From contig CAYICL010000007.1 of the NCBI GenBank assembly GCA_964361885.1, positions 1 to 24,818 of the forward strand: DNA of 24,818 nucleotides. The letters are read 5' to 3'. Shown here piece by piece: positions 5,614-12,353 of the stretch (its first letter is position 1; every line of letters begins with the position of its first letter). The translations under genes and the position numbers were made by a program. The notes under the pieces are model-generated. The model did no database searches, was not told the DNA's origin, and saw only the letters and a program-made list of their open reading frames with translations. Origin of the DNA: CAYICL01 sp964361885. Its GTDB lineage: Bacteria > Patescibacteriota > Microgenomatia > UBA1400 > CG1-02-47-37.

Positions 5614-6462
5614 ATGTGGCCGACTTTAATTTCATTAGGACCAATAGCCATTCATTCTTTTGGAGTGATGGTTTTTTTAGGAGTATTTTTGGGCGGTTTT
5701 ATCTGGTGGCAGAGAGGCAAGGAAGAGGGAATGGAGGAGGATAGTTTGGTAGACATCTGGTTAACGGCCGGAGTAATAAGTTTAATAACCGCCAGAATTG
5801 GACAAATATTAAGCCATTGGCAGGATTTTGGCGCCAGTTGGTATAAGATGGTGTTTTTTACCAAGTTTCCAGGCTTGAGTTATGAAGGGGCTTGGCTGGG
5901 AGCCATACTGACTTTAATTATCTTAGTCTTAAAAAAAGGCTGGAATATGTGGCAGGCATTAGATTTAGGAGTTTTGGCTCTGGTAATGGTGGAGATTTTT
6001 AGCTGGTTGGGAACATTGTTGGCCGGCAGTAATTTAGGCAAAGCAACCGGTTGGTGGTGGGGATTAAAGTTCCCCGGAGTGGAAACCAGCCGCCAGCCAG
6101 TGCAAATTTTATGGTTTATCGGCTTATGGCTTTTATACAGGTTATTGGCAAAGTGGGAAAAGACGTATCGAAGTTTTAATTGGTATCAGCAGGAAAATGG
6201 TGAAGCGAAACCCGGCTTGTTGCTAGCCGTCTATTTAATTGTTCTGGGACTGCTTAAACTGAGTTTAGGCTTTTTAACAGATATTAAAGAGTTAAGTTAT
6301 GGTTTAGGTTTAAACCAGTGGTTCGGAGTAATCCTAATGATCGGCGGCGGCTTGATTTTACTGTTTCGTTCAGGTAAGCTTAACGAACTTAAACTAAAAA
6401 CAGCCACAGTTAAGTTAAAACCAAGATTAAAGCGAAAAAAGCGAGGTTTTGATTTTAAGTAG
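5614..6462 (+). CDS. lgt: Divergent prolipoprotein diacylglyceryl transferase (Lgt) homologue
   Basis: The 282-residue polytopic protein follows the Lgt topology of about seven membrane segments. It starts with the typical SLGPIAIHSFGVMVFLGV and has a conserved TARIGQIL (E. coli GGRIGYVL). Lgt moves diacylglycerol from phosphatidylglycerol to the lipobox cysteine of prolipoproteins. By eye alignment several conserved E. coli residues differ. HSFG replaces HWYG. SYEGAWLG replaces SFHGGLIG, so His103 becomes Glu. FSWLGTLLAG replaces AGRLGNFING, so Arg143 becomes Trp and Asn146 becomes Thr. RQPVQILW replaces HPSQLYEL. Activity is therefore uncertain. The C-terminal tail is very basic. A nearby lspA supports a lipoprotein-related role; a non-catalytic relative is possible. 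Confidence 0.8.
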   Translation: MWPTLISLGPIAIHSFGVMVFLGVFLGGFIWWQRGKEEGMEEDSLVDIWLTAGVISLITARIGQILSHWQDFGASWYKMVFFTKFPGLSYEGAWLGAILTLIILVLKKGWNMWQALDLGVLALVMVEIFSWLGTLLAGSNLGKATGWWWGLKFPGVETSRQPVQILWFIGLWLLYRLLAKWEKTYRSFNWYQQENGEAKPGLLLAVYLIVLGLLKLSLGFLTDIKELSYGLGLNQWFGVILMIGGGLILLFRSGKLNELKLKTATVKLKPRLKRKKRGFDFK

Positions 6463-6477
6463 AAACTAAAATTACCT

Positions 6478-6849
6478 ATGTCCAAAATTAAGTTTCCTTT
6501 AAAAATATTAAAGCCGGTGTCAGATCATTTAAAAAATCAGGAAACAAAGTTAAAAAAACGAAAAATAGATTTGGAAAAAGAAGATCCGTTTTCTGACACC
6601 GACCGAGTAAATGATAATGCGGCAGTGGATGCCGAAGCCAACGAAGAGGCCGGGCATGATCGGGTGTCAGCTTTGAAGCAAGAAGTGGATAAAACTTTAA
6701 TCAGAATCAAAAAGACATTGACGAAGATAAAGATCGGCAAGTACGGCTTATGCGACAAGTGCGGTAGATTGATTGACACAGACCGGTTAGCGATTGATCC
6801 AACAGCCAGTTTTTGCATCAATTGTGTTGAAGTTATTAAAAAAAGCTAA
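6478..6849 (+). CDS. TraR/DksA-type zinc finger protein
   Basis: This 123-residue protein has a basic N-terminus and a helical, charged coiled-coil-like region (about 20-85) with an acidic stretch (DPFSDTDRVNDNAAVDAEAN). The C-terminal C4 zinc finger has Cys92, Cys95, Cys113 and Cys116 in CDKCGRLID...SFCINC. DksA/TraR proteins enter the RNA polymerase secondary channel and adjust initiation, often with ppGpp. The length is close to TraR/DksA-like proteins of small genomes. It lies 15 nt after lgt and one base before the probable lspA start, so it is likely co-transcribed with the lipoprotein genes. A TAAAAT stretch 5 nt before the ATG may be a weak internal -10. Confidence 0.85.
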   Translation: MSKIKFPLKILKPVSDHLKNQETKLKKRKIDLEKEDPFSDTDRVNDNAAVDAEANEEAGHDRVSALKQEVDKTLIRIKKTLTKIKIGKYGLCDKCGRLIDTDRLAIDPTASFCINCVEVIKKS

Positions 6850-6850
6850 A

Positions 6851-7225
6851 GTGAAGAAAGTTGTGTTATGGTGGGGTTTAATCGGGATTGGCCTTTGGAT
6901 AAATGAGATAATTAAGCAGTGGTTAATTAAACAAGGTTTAACAATGATTAATTCCGGTATCGCTTTTGGTTTAGGCAGCGGGAAAGAGTGGATCGGTTTA
7001 TCATTCTTTTTGATGATCGGAGTAGTAGTTGGTTTTGGTTTTAATTGGCCGACCGGTATGATTATAACAGGGGCTTTAAGCAATGTCAGTGACAGGATGA
7101 GGTGGGGTGGAGTATTAGATTATATAAGATTACCGTGGTTACCGGTATTTAACTTAGCTGACGTGATGATACTTATTGGAGTGGCCGGATTAATATATAA
7201 ATTGAAGTTATGGAACCAAAAATAG
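6851..7225 (+). CDS. lspA: Lipoprotein signal peptidase LspA (GTG start)
   Basis: The 124-residue protein has four membrane segments and the LspA motifs. INSGIAFGLG corresponds to E. coli RNYGAAFSFL, GALSNVSDRMRWGGVLDYI to GALGNLFDR...VVDMI, and PVFNLADVMI to FNLADTAI. Both catalytic aspartates are thus kept (SNVSD and FNLAD). The enzyme removes the signal peptide of diacylglyceryl-modified prolipoproteins. An open frame extends back to an ATG at 6794 inside the preceding gene, but GTG 6851 avoids a 56-nt overlap and gives a normal N-terminus (MKKVVLWWGLIG). It overlaps the next gene by 16 nt. Confidence 0.88.
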   Translation: MKKVVLWWGLIGIGLWINEIIKQWLIKQGLTMINSGIAFGLGSGKEWIGLSFFLMIGVVVGFGFNWPTGMIITGALSNVSDRMRWGGVLDYIRLPWLPVFNLADVMILIGVAGLIYKLKLWNQK

Positions 7226-7905
7226 TTTTTGAAGACGAGTATTTATTAGCCATAAACAAACCCAGCGGAATGGTGGTTAACCGTTCGGAAACCACCAGGG
7301 AGGGCTTAACCTTGCAAGATTGGTTGGCTAAAAAGGGTATCGGGTTAAAAGTGGAAAGAAACGGAATTGTCCATCGCTTGGATAAAGAAACCAGCGGAGT
7401 ACTAATAATCGCTAAAAATAATCAAATAATGAAAAGATTGCAACAACAGTTTAAATTAAGACAAGTGAGTAAAGAATATTTATGTTTAGTCCACGGCAGA
7501 GTTAGGCCGGCAGAAGGAACAATTAAAGCCCCAATTACCAGGAATCCGTTTAACCGAAGAAGATTTGGAGTGTTTGTGGGCGGCCGGGCGGCACAGACCG
7601 ATTATAAAACCGTGGCTGAATATTGGCAGCCAAATAAAGCCAGTTTGACTTTGGTCAGAGTTAAACCAAAAACCGGCAGAACCCACCAGATCCGGGTTCA
7701 TTTTAAGTATCTTTCCCATCCGGTAGTAGCGGATGAGTTATATGCGGGAAGAAAAACAGCCAGAAATGACCGGGTCTGGTGTCCCAGGCTATTCTTACAT
7801 GCCCAAAAGTTAAGTTTGGTCCATCCGGTAATAAACAGTCAAATGCTGATTGAGGCCGAATTACCAGCCGATTTAAAGGCAGTGCTCAAAAAATTAAAAA
7901 AATGA
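7210..7905 (+). CDS. RluA/RluD-family RNA pseudouridine synthase
   Basis: The 231-residue protein contains the catalytic motif HRLDKETSG at residues 55-63, with Asp58 as nucleophile. It also has the early strand LLAINKPSGMVV (about 12-23) and the VKPKTGRTHQIRVHF segment (about 152-166) that define the RluA family. These enzymes isomerise uridine to pseudouridine in 23S rRNA or tRNA. The S4 RNA-binding domain of RluD/RluC is absent because the protein starts directly at the catalytic fold, so it is nearer RluA in architecture. The exact target base cannot be told from sequence. Its start lies inside lspA (16-nt overlap), implying translation coupling. TGA serves as the stop. Confidence 0.92.
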   Translation: MEPKIVFEDEYLLAINKPSGMVVNRSETTREGLTLQDWLAKKGIGLKVERNGIVHRLDKETSGVLIIAKNNQIMKRLQQQFKLRQVSKEYLCLVHGRVRPAEGTIKAPITRNPFNRRRFGVFVGGRAAQTDYKTVAEYWQPNKASLTLVRVKPKTGRTHQIRVHFKYLSHPVVADELYAGRKTARNDRVWCPRLFLHAQKLSLVHPVINSQMLIEAELPADLKAVLKKLKK

Positions 7906-7921
7906 CCTATTTTGATAGCTT

Positions 7922-8827
7922 ATGATAAGATCAAAAAAAAGGCTGGCCAAATGGCGGCAGTCCCAAGATTTAAAGAAAAAAAAGACAGGGAATGCCAGAA
8001 TATTATTAGGAATAAGCTTTTTATTATTTGTCGCAACTTTAATCATAGCCAGTTGGTTGGGGAAAAAAGCCAAAAACAGCATTTGGGACGGTAAATCGTT
8101 TATTGGAGTAATTTATCAATCGGGAACAGATTTTAAATTGTTAACAATTTTACCTGAATACCGGCAATATTATGACTGGATTATACCCGGTAACACCTTA
8201 ATGACCGTACCAAGAGGTTACGGTGAATATCAATTAAAAAATGTTTACAGCTTGGGCCAATTGGATAAAAAAGGCGGTCAGTTATTAAGCCAAACAATTC
8301 AAAATGGATTGGCTATTCCGGTATCAGGCTGGCAAATTAATCAAGCTGCCAACTTATCCTGGTGGGACAAATTAAGGTTAAAATGGGTATTAATTTTTAA
8401 TCGAAAAACCACCAAAATAGATTTAAGGCAAGTGGCTTTGGAAGCAATGACTTTAAGTGACGGCACTCAGGTTTATCAGGTGAATCAGAATTTATTAGAC
8501 GAAACAGTTAATCGATTTTTATTTGATGAAACTATGATTAAAGAAGGCATCAGCTTGGCGGTGATTAATGCCAGCGGAATTGAGGGCGAGGCTAAAACAG
8601 TAGCCAGATTAGTAGCAAATTTGGGCGGTGATGTCAGAATGATCGGCAACAAACAAGTTCAAGCTCAGTCAGAGATATTAGTGGCCAAACAGAATTTAAA
8701 AACCAGCTATACGGTGAAGAGATTAAGCCAGGCTTTAAAGATAGATCAGATTAAGGTGGGGATAGAAACAGATTTACGGGCAGAGGTAGCAGTGGTAATA
8801 GCCAGAGACTATACTCAGGTTTACTAG
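7922..8827 (+). CDS. Single-pass membrane protein with LytR_C domain
   Basis: This 301-residue protein has a very basic cytoplasmic start, one membrane segment (about 25-47, ARILLGISFLLFVATLIIAS) and an extracytoplasmic region. The C-terminal part from about 210 (ISLAVINASGIEGEAKTVAR to EVAVVIARDY) matches the LytR C-terminal (LytR_C) domain. That domain is found with or without the LytR-CpsA-Psr catalytic domain in cell-wall proteins. The middle region (about 50-200) contains a PEYRQYYDWIIPGNTLMTVP segment that may be a shortened LCP-like fold, but the arginines expected for polyprenyl phosphate binding are not evident. An envelope role is likely; catalysis is not claimed. It follows the pseudouridine synthase gene by 16 nt and is followed by yebC. 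Confidence 0.75.
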   Translation: MIRSKKRLAKWRQSQDLKKKKTGNARILLGISFLLFVATLIIASWLGKKAKNSIWDGKSFIGVIYQSGTDFKLLTILPEYRQYYDWIIPGNTLMTVPRGYGEYQLKNVYSLGQLDKKGGQLLSQTIQNGLAIPVSGWQINQAANLSWWDKLRLKWVLIFNRKTTKIDLRQVALEAMTLSDGTQVYQVNQNLLDETVNRFLFDETMIKEGISLAVINASGIEGEAKTVARLVANLGGDVRMIGNKQVQAQSEILVAKQNLKTSYTVKRLSQALKIDQIKVGIETDLRAEVAVVIARDYTQVY

Positions 8828-8832
8828 AGTGA

Positions 8833-8838
8833 TAAAAT
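8833..8838 (+). promoter_or_regulatory. -10 box of yebC, predicted leaderless
   Basis: TAAAAT ends 7 nt before the yebC ATG at 8846, just after the stop codon of the preceding gene. There is no Shine-Dalgarno between. Confidence 0.4.
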
Positions 8839-8845
8839 CAATTGC

Positions 8846-9562
8846 ATGTCAGGTCATTCCAAGTGGTCAACGATAAAGCATAAAAAAGCGATTGAAGACA
8901 ACCGGCGAGGCAAGGTTTTTACCAAACTGGGCCGAGCGATCAGTATTGCCGCTAAAGAGGGGGGTCCGGAAACAGGCAGTAATTTTAAATTAAGATTGGC
9001 AGTGGAAAAAGCCAAGCAATTTAACATGCCGAAAAAAAATATTGAACGGGCGATTGAACGCGGTTCTTCAAAAGGTGGGGGAGAAGGTTTAATTGAGGCG
9101 GTTTACGAAGGTTACGGACCGATGGACACAGCCATAATGGTTGAAGTGGTGACAGATAATAAAAACCGGACGGCAGCTGAGATAAAGAAAGTGTTTGAGC
9201 GGGGTGGGGGAAGATTGGGCCAGTCAGGCTCGGTAGCCTTTTTGTTTAAAAAGATCGGTAGAATTTTATTAAAGAAAGATAATGATAAAGATAGCCAGAT
9301 GTTAAAGCTGATTGATTTAGGAGCAGAAGACTTAACAGAGACAGAAGAGGAGATTGAAGCAATAGTAGCGGCTAATCAATTAGCCCAGATGAAGCAAGCC
9401 ATAGACACAGCCGGGTTTACGGTTCTTGAGGCAGAATTAAGTTTTGTAGCCTTAAACTACCTTAATCTAGATGATACGGCTAAAGAAAAAGTATCAGGAT
9501 TTTTGGAAAGCCTGGATGATTTAGATGATGTTTTGGAAATTTATACTAATTTAAAACTATAA
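8846..9562 (+). CDS. yebC: YebC/PmpR family protein
   Basis: The 238-residue protein starts with the diagnostic MSGHSKWSTIKHKKAIEDNRRGKVFTKL. It continues with NMPKKNIERAIERGS (about 70-84), YEGYGPMDTAIMVE (about 97-110) and TDNKNRTAAEIKKVFERGGG, giving the full three-domain YebC fold at normal length. Members were described as transcription regulators next to ruvC. More recent work on the family reports ribosome association and relief of stalling at proline stretches, which would complement EF-P encoded 4 kb upstream. Here it is not beside ruvC. The acidic C-terminal domain is complete. Confidence 0.95.
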   Translation: MSGHSKWSTIKHKKAIEDNRRGKVFTKLGRAISIAAKEGGPETGSNFKLRLAVEKAKQFNMPKKNIERAIERGSSKGGGEGLIEAVYEGYGPMDTAIMVEVVTDNKNRTAAEIKKVFERGGGRLGQSGSVAFLFKKIGRILLKKDNDKDSQMLKLIDLGAEDLTETEEEIEAIVAANQLAQMKQAIDTAGFTVLEAELSFVALNYLNLDDTAKEKVSGFLESLDDLDDVLEIYTNLKL

Positions 9563-9567
9563 CAGTT

Positions 9568-10335
9568 ATGACCAAGCGGAAGAAGTTGGCAGTAACGGCT
9601 TTATTATTAACATTAGGGATATTGGGAGTACAAACAATGGATATAGAAGCCCGTTATCAAGCGATTGGTTTATTGGCGGGAGTGGCTTATGGTTTGTCGG
9701 TTTGGGCAATGTTTGAAGATTTAAAAAACATTGAGTGGTTGACGATATTGATTTTACCGGTGATGTATCCGATTTCAGTAGCCTTATTCTACTTTTTACT
9801 ACCGGAGCGGATCTTAACCAGGGTGGCGATATTAGGCTTGTTTGGCATCGGTATGTATGCGCTACTTTTAACAGAGAATATTTTTAGTGTGGCAGCGATT
9901 AGAACCATTCAACTGTTAAGAGCGGCTCATGCGGTCGGGTTTTTATTAACCTTGTTGGTAGCTTTTTTCCTCTGGGGTACGATTTTTTCATTTCGATTAG
10001 ACCCCTGGTGGAATGCTTTGTTGGTGTCAATAACCAGTTTGCCATTAAGCTTACAAGCTTTATGGAGCGTTAACTTGGAAGAAAAAATTTCTAAGGACGT
10101 GTGGATGAACAGTTTGGGTTTAAGCTGGGGATTGGGGAGTTTAGGGTTGGTAATAAGCCTGTGGCCGGTATCAATTACCGTTGCCTCTTTATTTTTAGTC
10201 AGCAGCATGTATGTCAGTTTAGGTTTAATCCAACACCGGATGTCCGGCAGGCTGTTTAAAAAGACAATAGAAGAGTATTTGTGGGTAGGAGCGGCAGTTT
10301 TAGTGATTACTTTTATTCTGGCGCACTGGGGCTGA
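9568..10335 (+). CDS. Polytopic membrane protein of unknown function
   Basis: This 255-residue hydrophobic protein has about eight or nine membrane segments spread over its whole length, starting KKLAVTALLLTLGILGV (about 5-21) and ending YLWVGAAVLVITFILAHWG. Short charged loops occur at ARYQA, EDLKNIEW, LPERILTR and NLEEKISKDVW. It may belong to the DUF5656 group seen in Candidate Phyla Radiation genomes, but I am not certain of that name. No transport or catalytic motif is visible. It begins 5 nt after the yebC stop and is probably co-transcribed. The gene-free region with DnaA boxes follows. Confidence 0.7.
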   Translation: MTKRKKLAVTALLLTLGILGVQTMDIEARYQAIGLLAGVAYGLSVWAMFEDLKNIEWLTILILPVMYPISVALFYFLLPERILTRVAILGLFGIGMYALLLTENIFSVAAIRTIQLLRAAHAVGFLLTLLVAFFLWGTIFSFRLDPWWNALLVSITSLPLSLQALWSVNLEEKISKDVWMNSLGLSWGLGSLGLVISLWPVSITVASLFLVSSMYVSLGLIQHRMSGRLFKKTIEEYLWVGAAVLVITFILAHWG

Positions 10336-10408
10336 AATTTTTTTACTGGTGGCAGTCGAAGTAGAGGAGTGGTAAAAATAATTATAAGACCTATAATATA
10401 GTTGCTAT

Positions 10409-10440
10409 TTTTCACGAAATCTATTGATAGTTTTCACGAA
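10409..10440. repeat. Two TTTTCACGAA direct repeats, 22-nt period
   Basis: TTTTCACGAA occurs at 10409-10418 and 10431-10440, about two helical turns apart. The inverted sequence CTATTGATAG (10421-10430) lies between. They could be iteron-like protein sites. A TATAAT box (10392-10397) lies just upstream. Confidence 0.6.
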
Positions 10441-10517
10441 TTAGCTTGTAGTATCAATCTAATCTGTCAGTGGGCGGATATATGGTTTGATATGGTTGAT
10501 GTCAGGAGGCGAACAGG

Positions 10518-10526
10518 TGTGGATAA
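10518..10526 (-). promoter_or_regulatory. DnaA box (perfect TTATCCACA)
   Basis: The plus strand reads TGTGGATAA, the exact complement of the consensus DnaA box. Confidence 0.7.
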
Positions 10527-10675
10527 CTTTGGGGAGTAGAGGTAGCTGGAGGCAGAATTAGTAAAGGCAGTTATTCAAGAAGGAAGCAGAATCACTTAAG
10601 GGCTAATTTATGAGTTCCCTGTTAAAGAGGCGGGTTGAAGGTTAAGTAGGTTAGGGCTATATTCGGGTATTGATT

Positions 10676-10687
10676 ATGTCGCACAAT
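10676..10687 (+). repeat. 12-nt direct repeat ATGTCGCACAAT, copy 1
   Basis: The same 12 bases recur at 11171-11182 in the same gene-free region. This copy also lies in an imperfect inverted context, GTCGC (10678-10682 region) with GCGAC downstream. Confidence 0.6.
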
Positions 10688-11060
10688 GTACCTTTTGCGA
10701 CTAAGCACCAGATGGTCAAGGGGAGGTGGTGTGGTTAGAGCAAATATGAGCAATTAAAATATTGGTTAAAATTAATAAAATAATCCGGTAATTATAAATT
10801 TTCAAAACCTCCCTATTTAGCGGTTTGGCTTCTTTTTCCAAAATCCGCATATTCCCCGAAACTATCAAACTCCCCTACAACCAGGCTTTGTATAGCAACT
10901 AACTGCGGTAAAAAAATCAAAGCAAGAGATTGTCAGGTAGATAGTTCCGGGTTTAATCAATCAACGGGCCTTAGAAACGATTTAGTGGCGTTTTCTTGAG
11001 GAAAAAAAGACTAGTTTTAGCTTAATGTTGTCAGTTTAGCGACGAATCCGGTGTAAAATT

Positions 11061-11078
11061 ACCTGCATTGATGCGGGT
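11061..11078 (+). other. Hairpin, 7-bp stem with TTGA loop
   Basis: ACCTGCA (11061-11067) pairs with TGCGGGT (11072-11078), with one G-T wobble. No T-run follows, so it is not a simple terminator. Confidence 0.5.
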
Positions 11079-11125
11079 TGCGGTTCATAATTTAAGTTTA
11101 AGGAAAAATTATTTTGCGGTTGGTC

Positions 11126-11150
11126 AATTTCTATCATGGTGGTAGAAATT
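11126..11150. other. Hairpin, 11-bp stem with 3-nt loop
   Basis: AATTTCTATCA (11126-11136), loop TGG, TGGTAGAAATT (11140-11150): ten Watson-Crick pairs plus one T-G wobble. No T-run follows on either strand. It may be a protein-binding palindrome or part of a structured RNA. Confidence 0.6.
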
Positions 11151-11170
11151 ATACACTAGAGTTATCGTTA

Positions 11171-11182
11171 ATGTCGCACAAT
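11171..11182 (+). repeat. 12-nt direct repeat ATGTCGCACAAT, copy 2
   Basis: Exact second copy of 10676-10687, 495 bp away and 179 bp before the recombinase gene. Confidence 0.6.
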
Positions 11183-11248
11183 ATTGACCGATTCTCATTT
11201 GTCTGTTATGCTGAAATAAGTTTAGTCGGTTAAAATTGATAAAAATAT

Positions 11249-11257
11249 TTATCCACA
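11249..11257 (+). promoter_or_regulatory. DnaA box (perfect TTATCCACA)
   Basis: Exact consensus, preceded by an A/T-rich stretch (AAAATTGATAAAAATATT) that could act as an unwinding element. Confidence 0.7.
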
Positions 11258-11322
11258 GAGATTGCCTATAGTAATGATTTCTAAGGCATTAAAAAGGATT
11301 GATATATCAACCTATCCCCTAC

Positions 11323-11331
11323 TTATCCACA
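11323..11331 (+). promoter_or_regulatory. DnaA box (perfect TTATCCACA)
   Basis: Exact consensus in the same orientation as the box 74 bp upstream. It lies 18 bp before the recombinase ATG, so it may also link that gene to DnaA. Confidence 0.7.
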
Positions 11332-11349
11332 TATTGGCAGTAATAAAAT

Positions 11350-12312
11350 ATGACTGCTAAGCAAAATCTACAAACAAAAAGCGAAAATCGGCTGCTAAGA
11401 TTGATTGAAGAGTTTTTAGAATACTTGGAGATAGAAAGGAACTGTTCGGCTTTAACCAGGCGAAACTACCGGCATTACCTCTTAAGATTTGCTGACTGGA
11501 CAGAGAAATTTACGAATAATTTTAAGATTGAGACTTTGAGTTTAGACCAGATAACCAAGTATCGGGTTTATCTGGCCAGATTCTTATCTCAGGCTAAAAA
11601 TCCCCTGAGTCGGGTAACTCAAAGCTACCATGTGATTGGTTTGCGGTCGTTTTTAAAGTATTTAATCAAGCGGGATATTAAAACCTTGGCGCCGGAGAAA
11701 ATCGAGCTGCCTAAAACAGCCAGCCGGTCATTAAAGTTTTTATCAACTGAGCAAGTGGAGAGATTACTAGACAGCCCGGGAATCAGCAGTTTAGCCCAGC
11801 TTCGGGATAAAGCGATTATGGAACTGCTATTTTCGACCGGTTTAAGGGTATCGGAGCTGACTAAACTTAACCGGGAGGAAATTGATTTTAAAAGAAGGGA
11901 GTTTGGCGTTATCGGCAAAGGAGGAAGACCGAGAGTGGTGTTTTTATCCAAAAGAGCGGTTAAATGGGTTGAGATGTACTTGCATAAAAGAGCGGATGAC
12001 TGGAAACCTTTGTTTATTCATTTTAAAGGCAGACACGATGAAACCGGGCAAGGCGAGAAGATGAGGTTAACGGCCAGGTCAGTCCAGCGGATTGTTAAAA
12101 AGTATGTTAATAAGGCCAAGTTGCCTGTTAAGATTTCTTGTCATGGTCTCCGCCATTCTTTTGCAACAGATTTATTAATGGGCGGGGCAGATATCCGGGC
12201 GGTCCAGGAAATGCTGGGGCACAAAAACATTGCCACAACCCAAATTTATACCCACATTACCAACCAGCAGCTAAGAGAGATTTATCAGAAGCACCATTCG
12301 GGGAATAAGTAA
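11350..12312 (+). CDS. xerD: Tyrosine recombinase XerC/XerD family
   Basis: The 320-residue protein has an N-terminal SAM-like core-binding domain (about 12-110) and a C-terminal catalytic domain (about 125-310). All catalytic residues are visible: Arg166 in STGLRVSEL, Lys190 in VIGKGGR, His266 and Arg269 in CHGLRHSFA, His291 in LGHKN and the nucleophile Tyr300 in QIYTHI. Length fits chromosomal XerC/XerD, which resolve chromosome dimers at dif, rather than a phage integrase. No attachment sites, tRNA disruption or cargo genes are seen nearby, which also speaks against a mobile element. Small genomes often carry a single Xer protein. There is no Shine-Dalgarno and the promoter is unclear; a DnaA box lies 18 bp upstream. 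The exact C/D assignment is not certain. Confidence 0.9.
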   Translation: MTAKQNLQTKSENRLLRLIEEFLEYLEIERNCSALTRRNYRHYLLRFADWTEKFTNNFKIETLSLDQITKYRVYLARFLSQAKNPLSRVTQSYHVIGLRSFLKYLIKRDIKTLAPEKIELPKTASRSLKFLSTEQVERLLDSPGISSLAQLRDKAIMELLFSTGLRVSELTKLNREEIDFKRREFGVIGKGGRPRVVFLSKRAVKWVEMYLHKRADDWKPLFIHFKGRHDETGQGEKMRLTARSVQRIVKKYVNKAKLPVKISCHGLRHSFATDLLMGGADIRAVQEMLGHKNIATTQIYTHITNQQLREIYQKHHSGNK

Positions 12313-12316
12313 GGTG

Positions 12317-12346
12317 TAGACATACTTTAAATAATTAAAGTATAAT
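12317..12346 (+). promoter_or_regulatory. Promoter of the small unknown gene, leaderless
   Basis: TAGACA (12317-12322), an 18-nt spacer and a perfect TATAAT (12341-12346) end 7 nt before the ATG at 12354. It starts only 5 nt after the recombinase stop codon. Confidence 0.65.
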
Positions 12347-12353
12347 CGGATAG

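Larger units (their letters stand above)
10336..11349. other. Gene-free region of about 1 kb, candidate oriC
   Basis: No plausible reading frame occurs here, and I see no tRNA, rRNA, tmRNA or RNase P signature. The region holds three perfect DnaA boxes (10518-10526, 11249-11257, 11323-11331) and an AT-rich stretch at 10741-10800 (50 of 60 bases A/T). It also has two TTTTCACGAA copies, a 12-nt direct repeat, two good hairpins and the palindrome TTGATATATCAA (11299-11310). A chance 9-mer match is expected about 0.008 times in 1 kb on both strands, so three copies are significant. Helicase, gyrase and pol III delta' genes are in the neighbourhood. Against oriC: flanking gene blocks point towards this area, as around a terminus. 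Confidence 0.55.

Noticed and set aside
9927..10415. 162-codon open frame on the minus strand
   Set aside because: It lies opposite the polytopic membrane-protein gene, has no start signals, and its product is a reverse-strand artefact rich in Lys/Thr/Pro with no family character.
10336..11349. tmRNA, RNase P RNA or SRP RNA in the gene-free region
   Set aside because: No tmRNA GGGG...TTCGAC end, no RNase P GAGGAAAGTCC core and no SRP Alu or tetraloop signature could be found on either strand.
11350..12312. Integrase of a mobile element
   Set aside because: Length and motifs fit chromosomal XerC/XerD, and there are no attachment repeats, tRNA target or cargo genes next to it.
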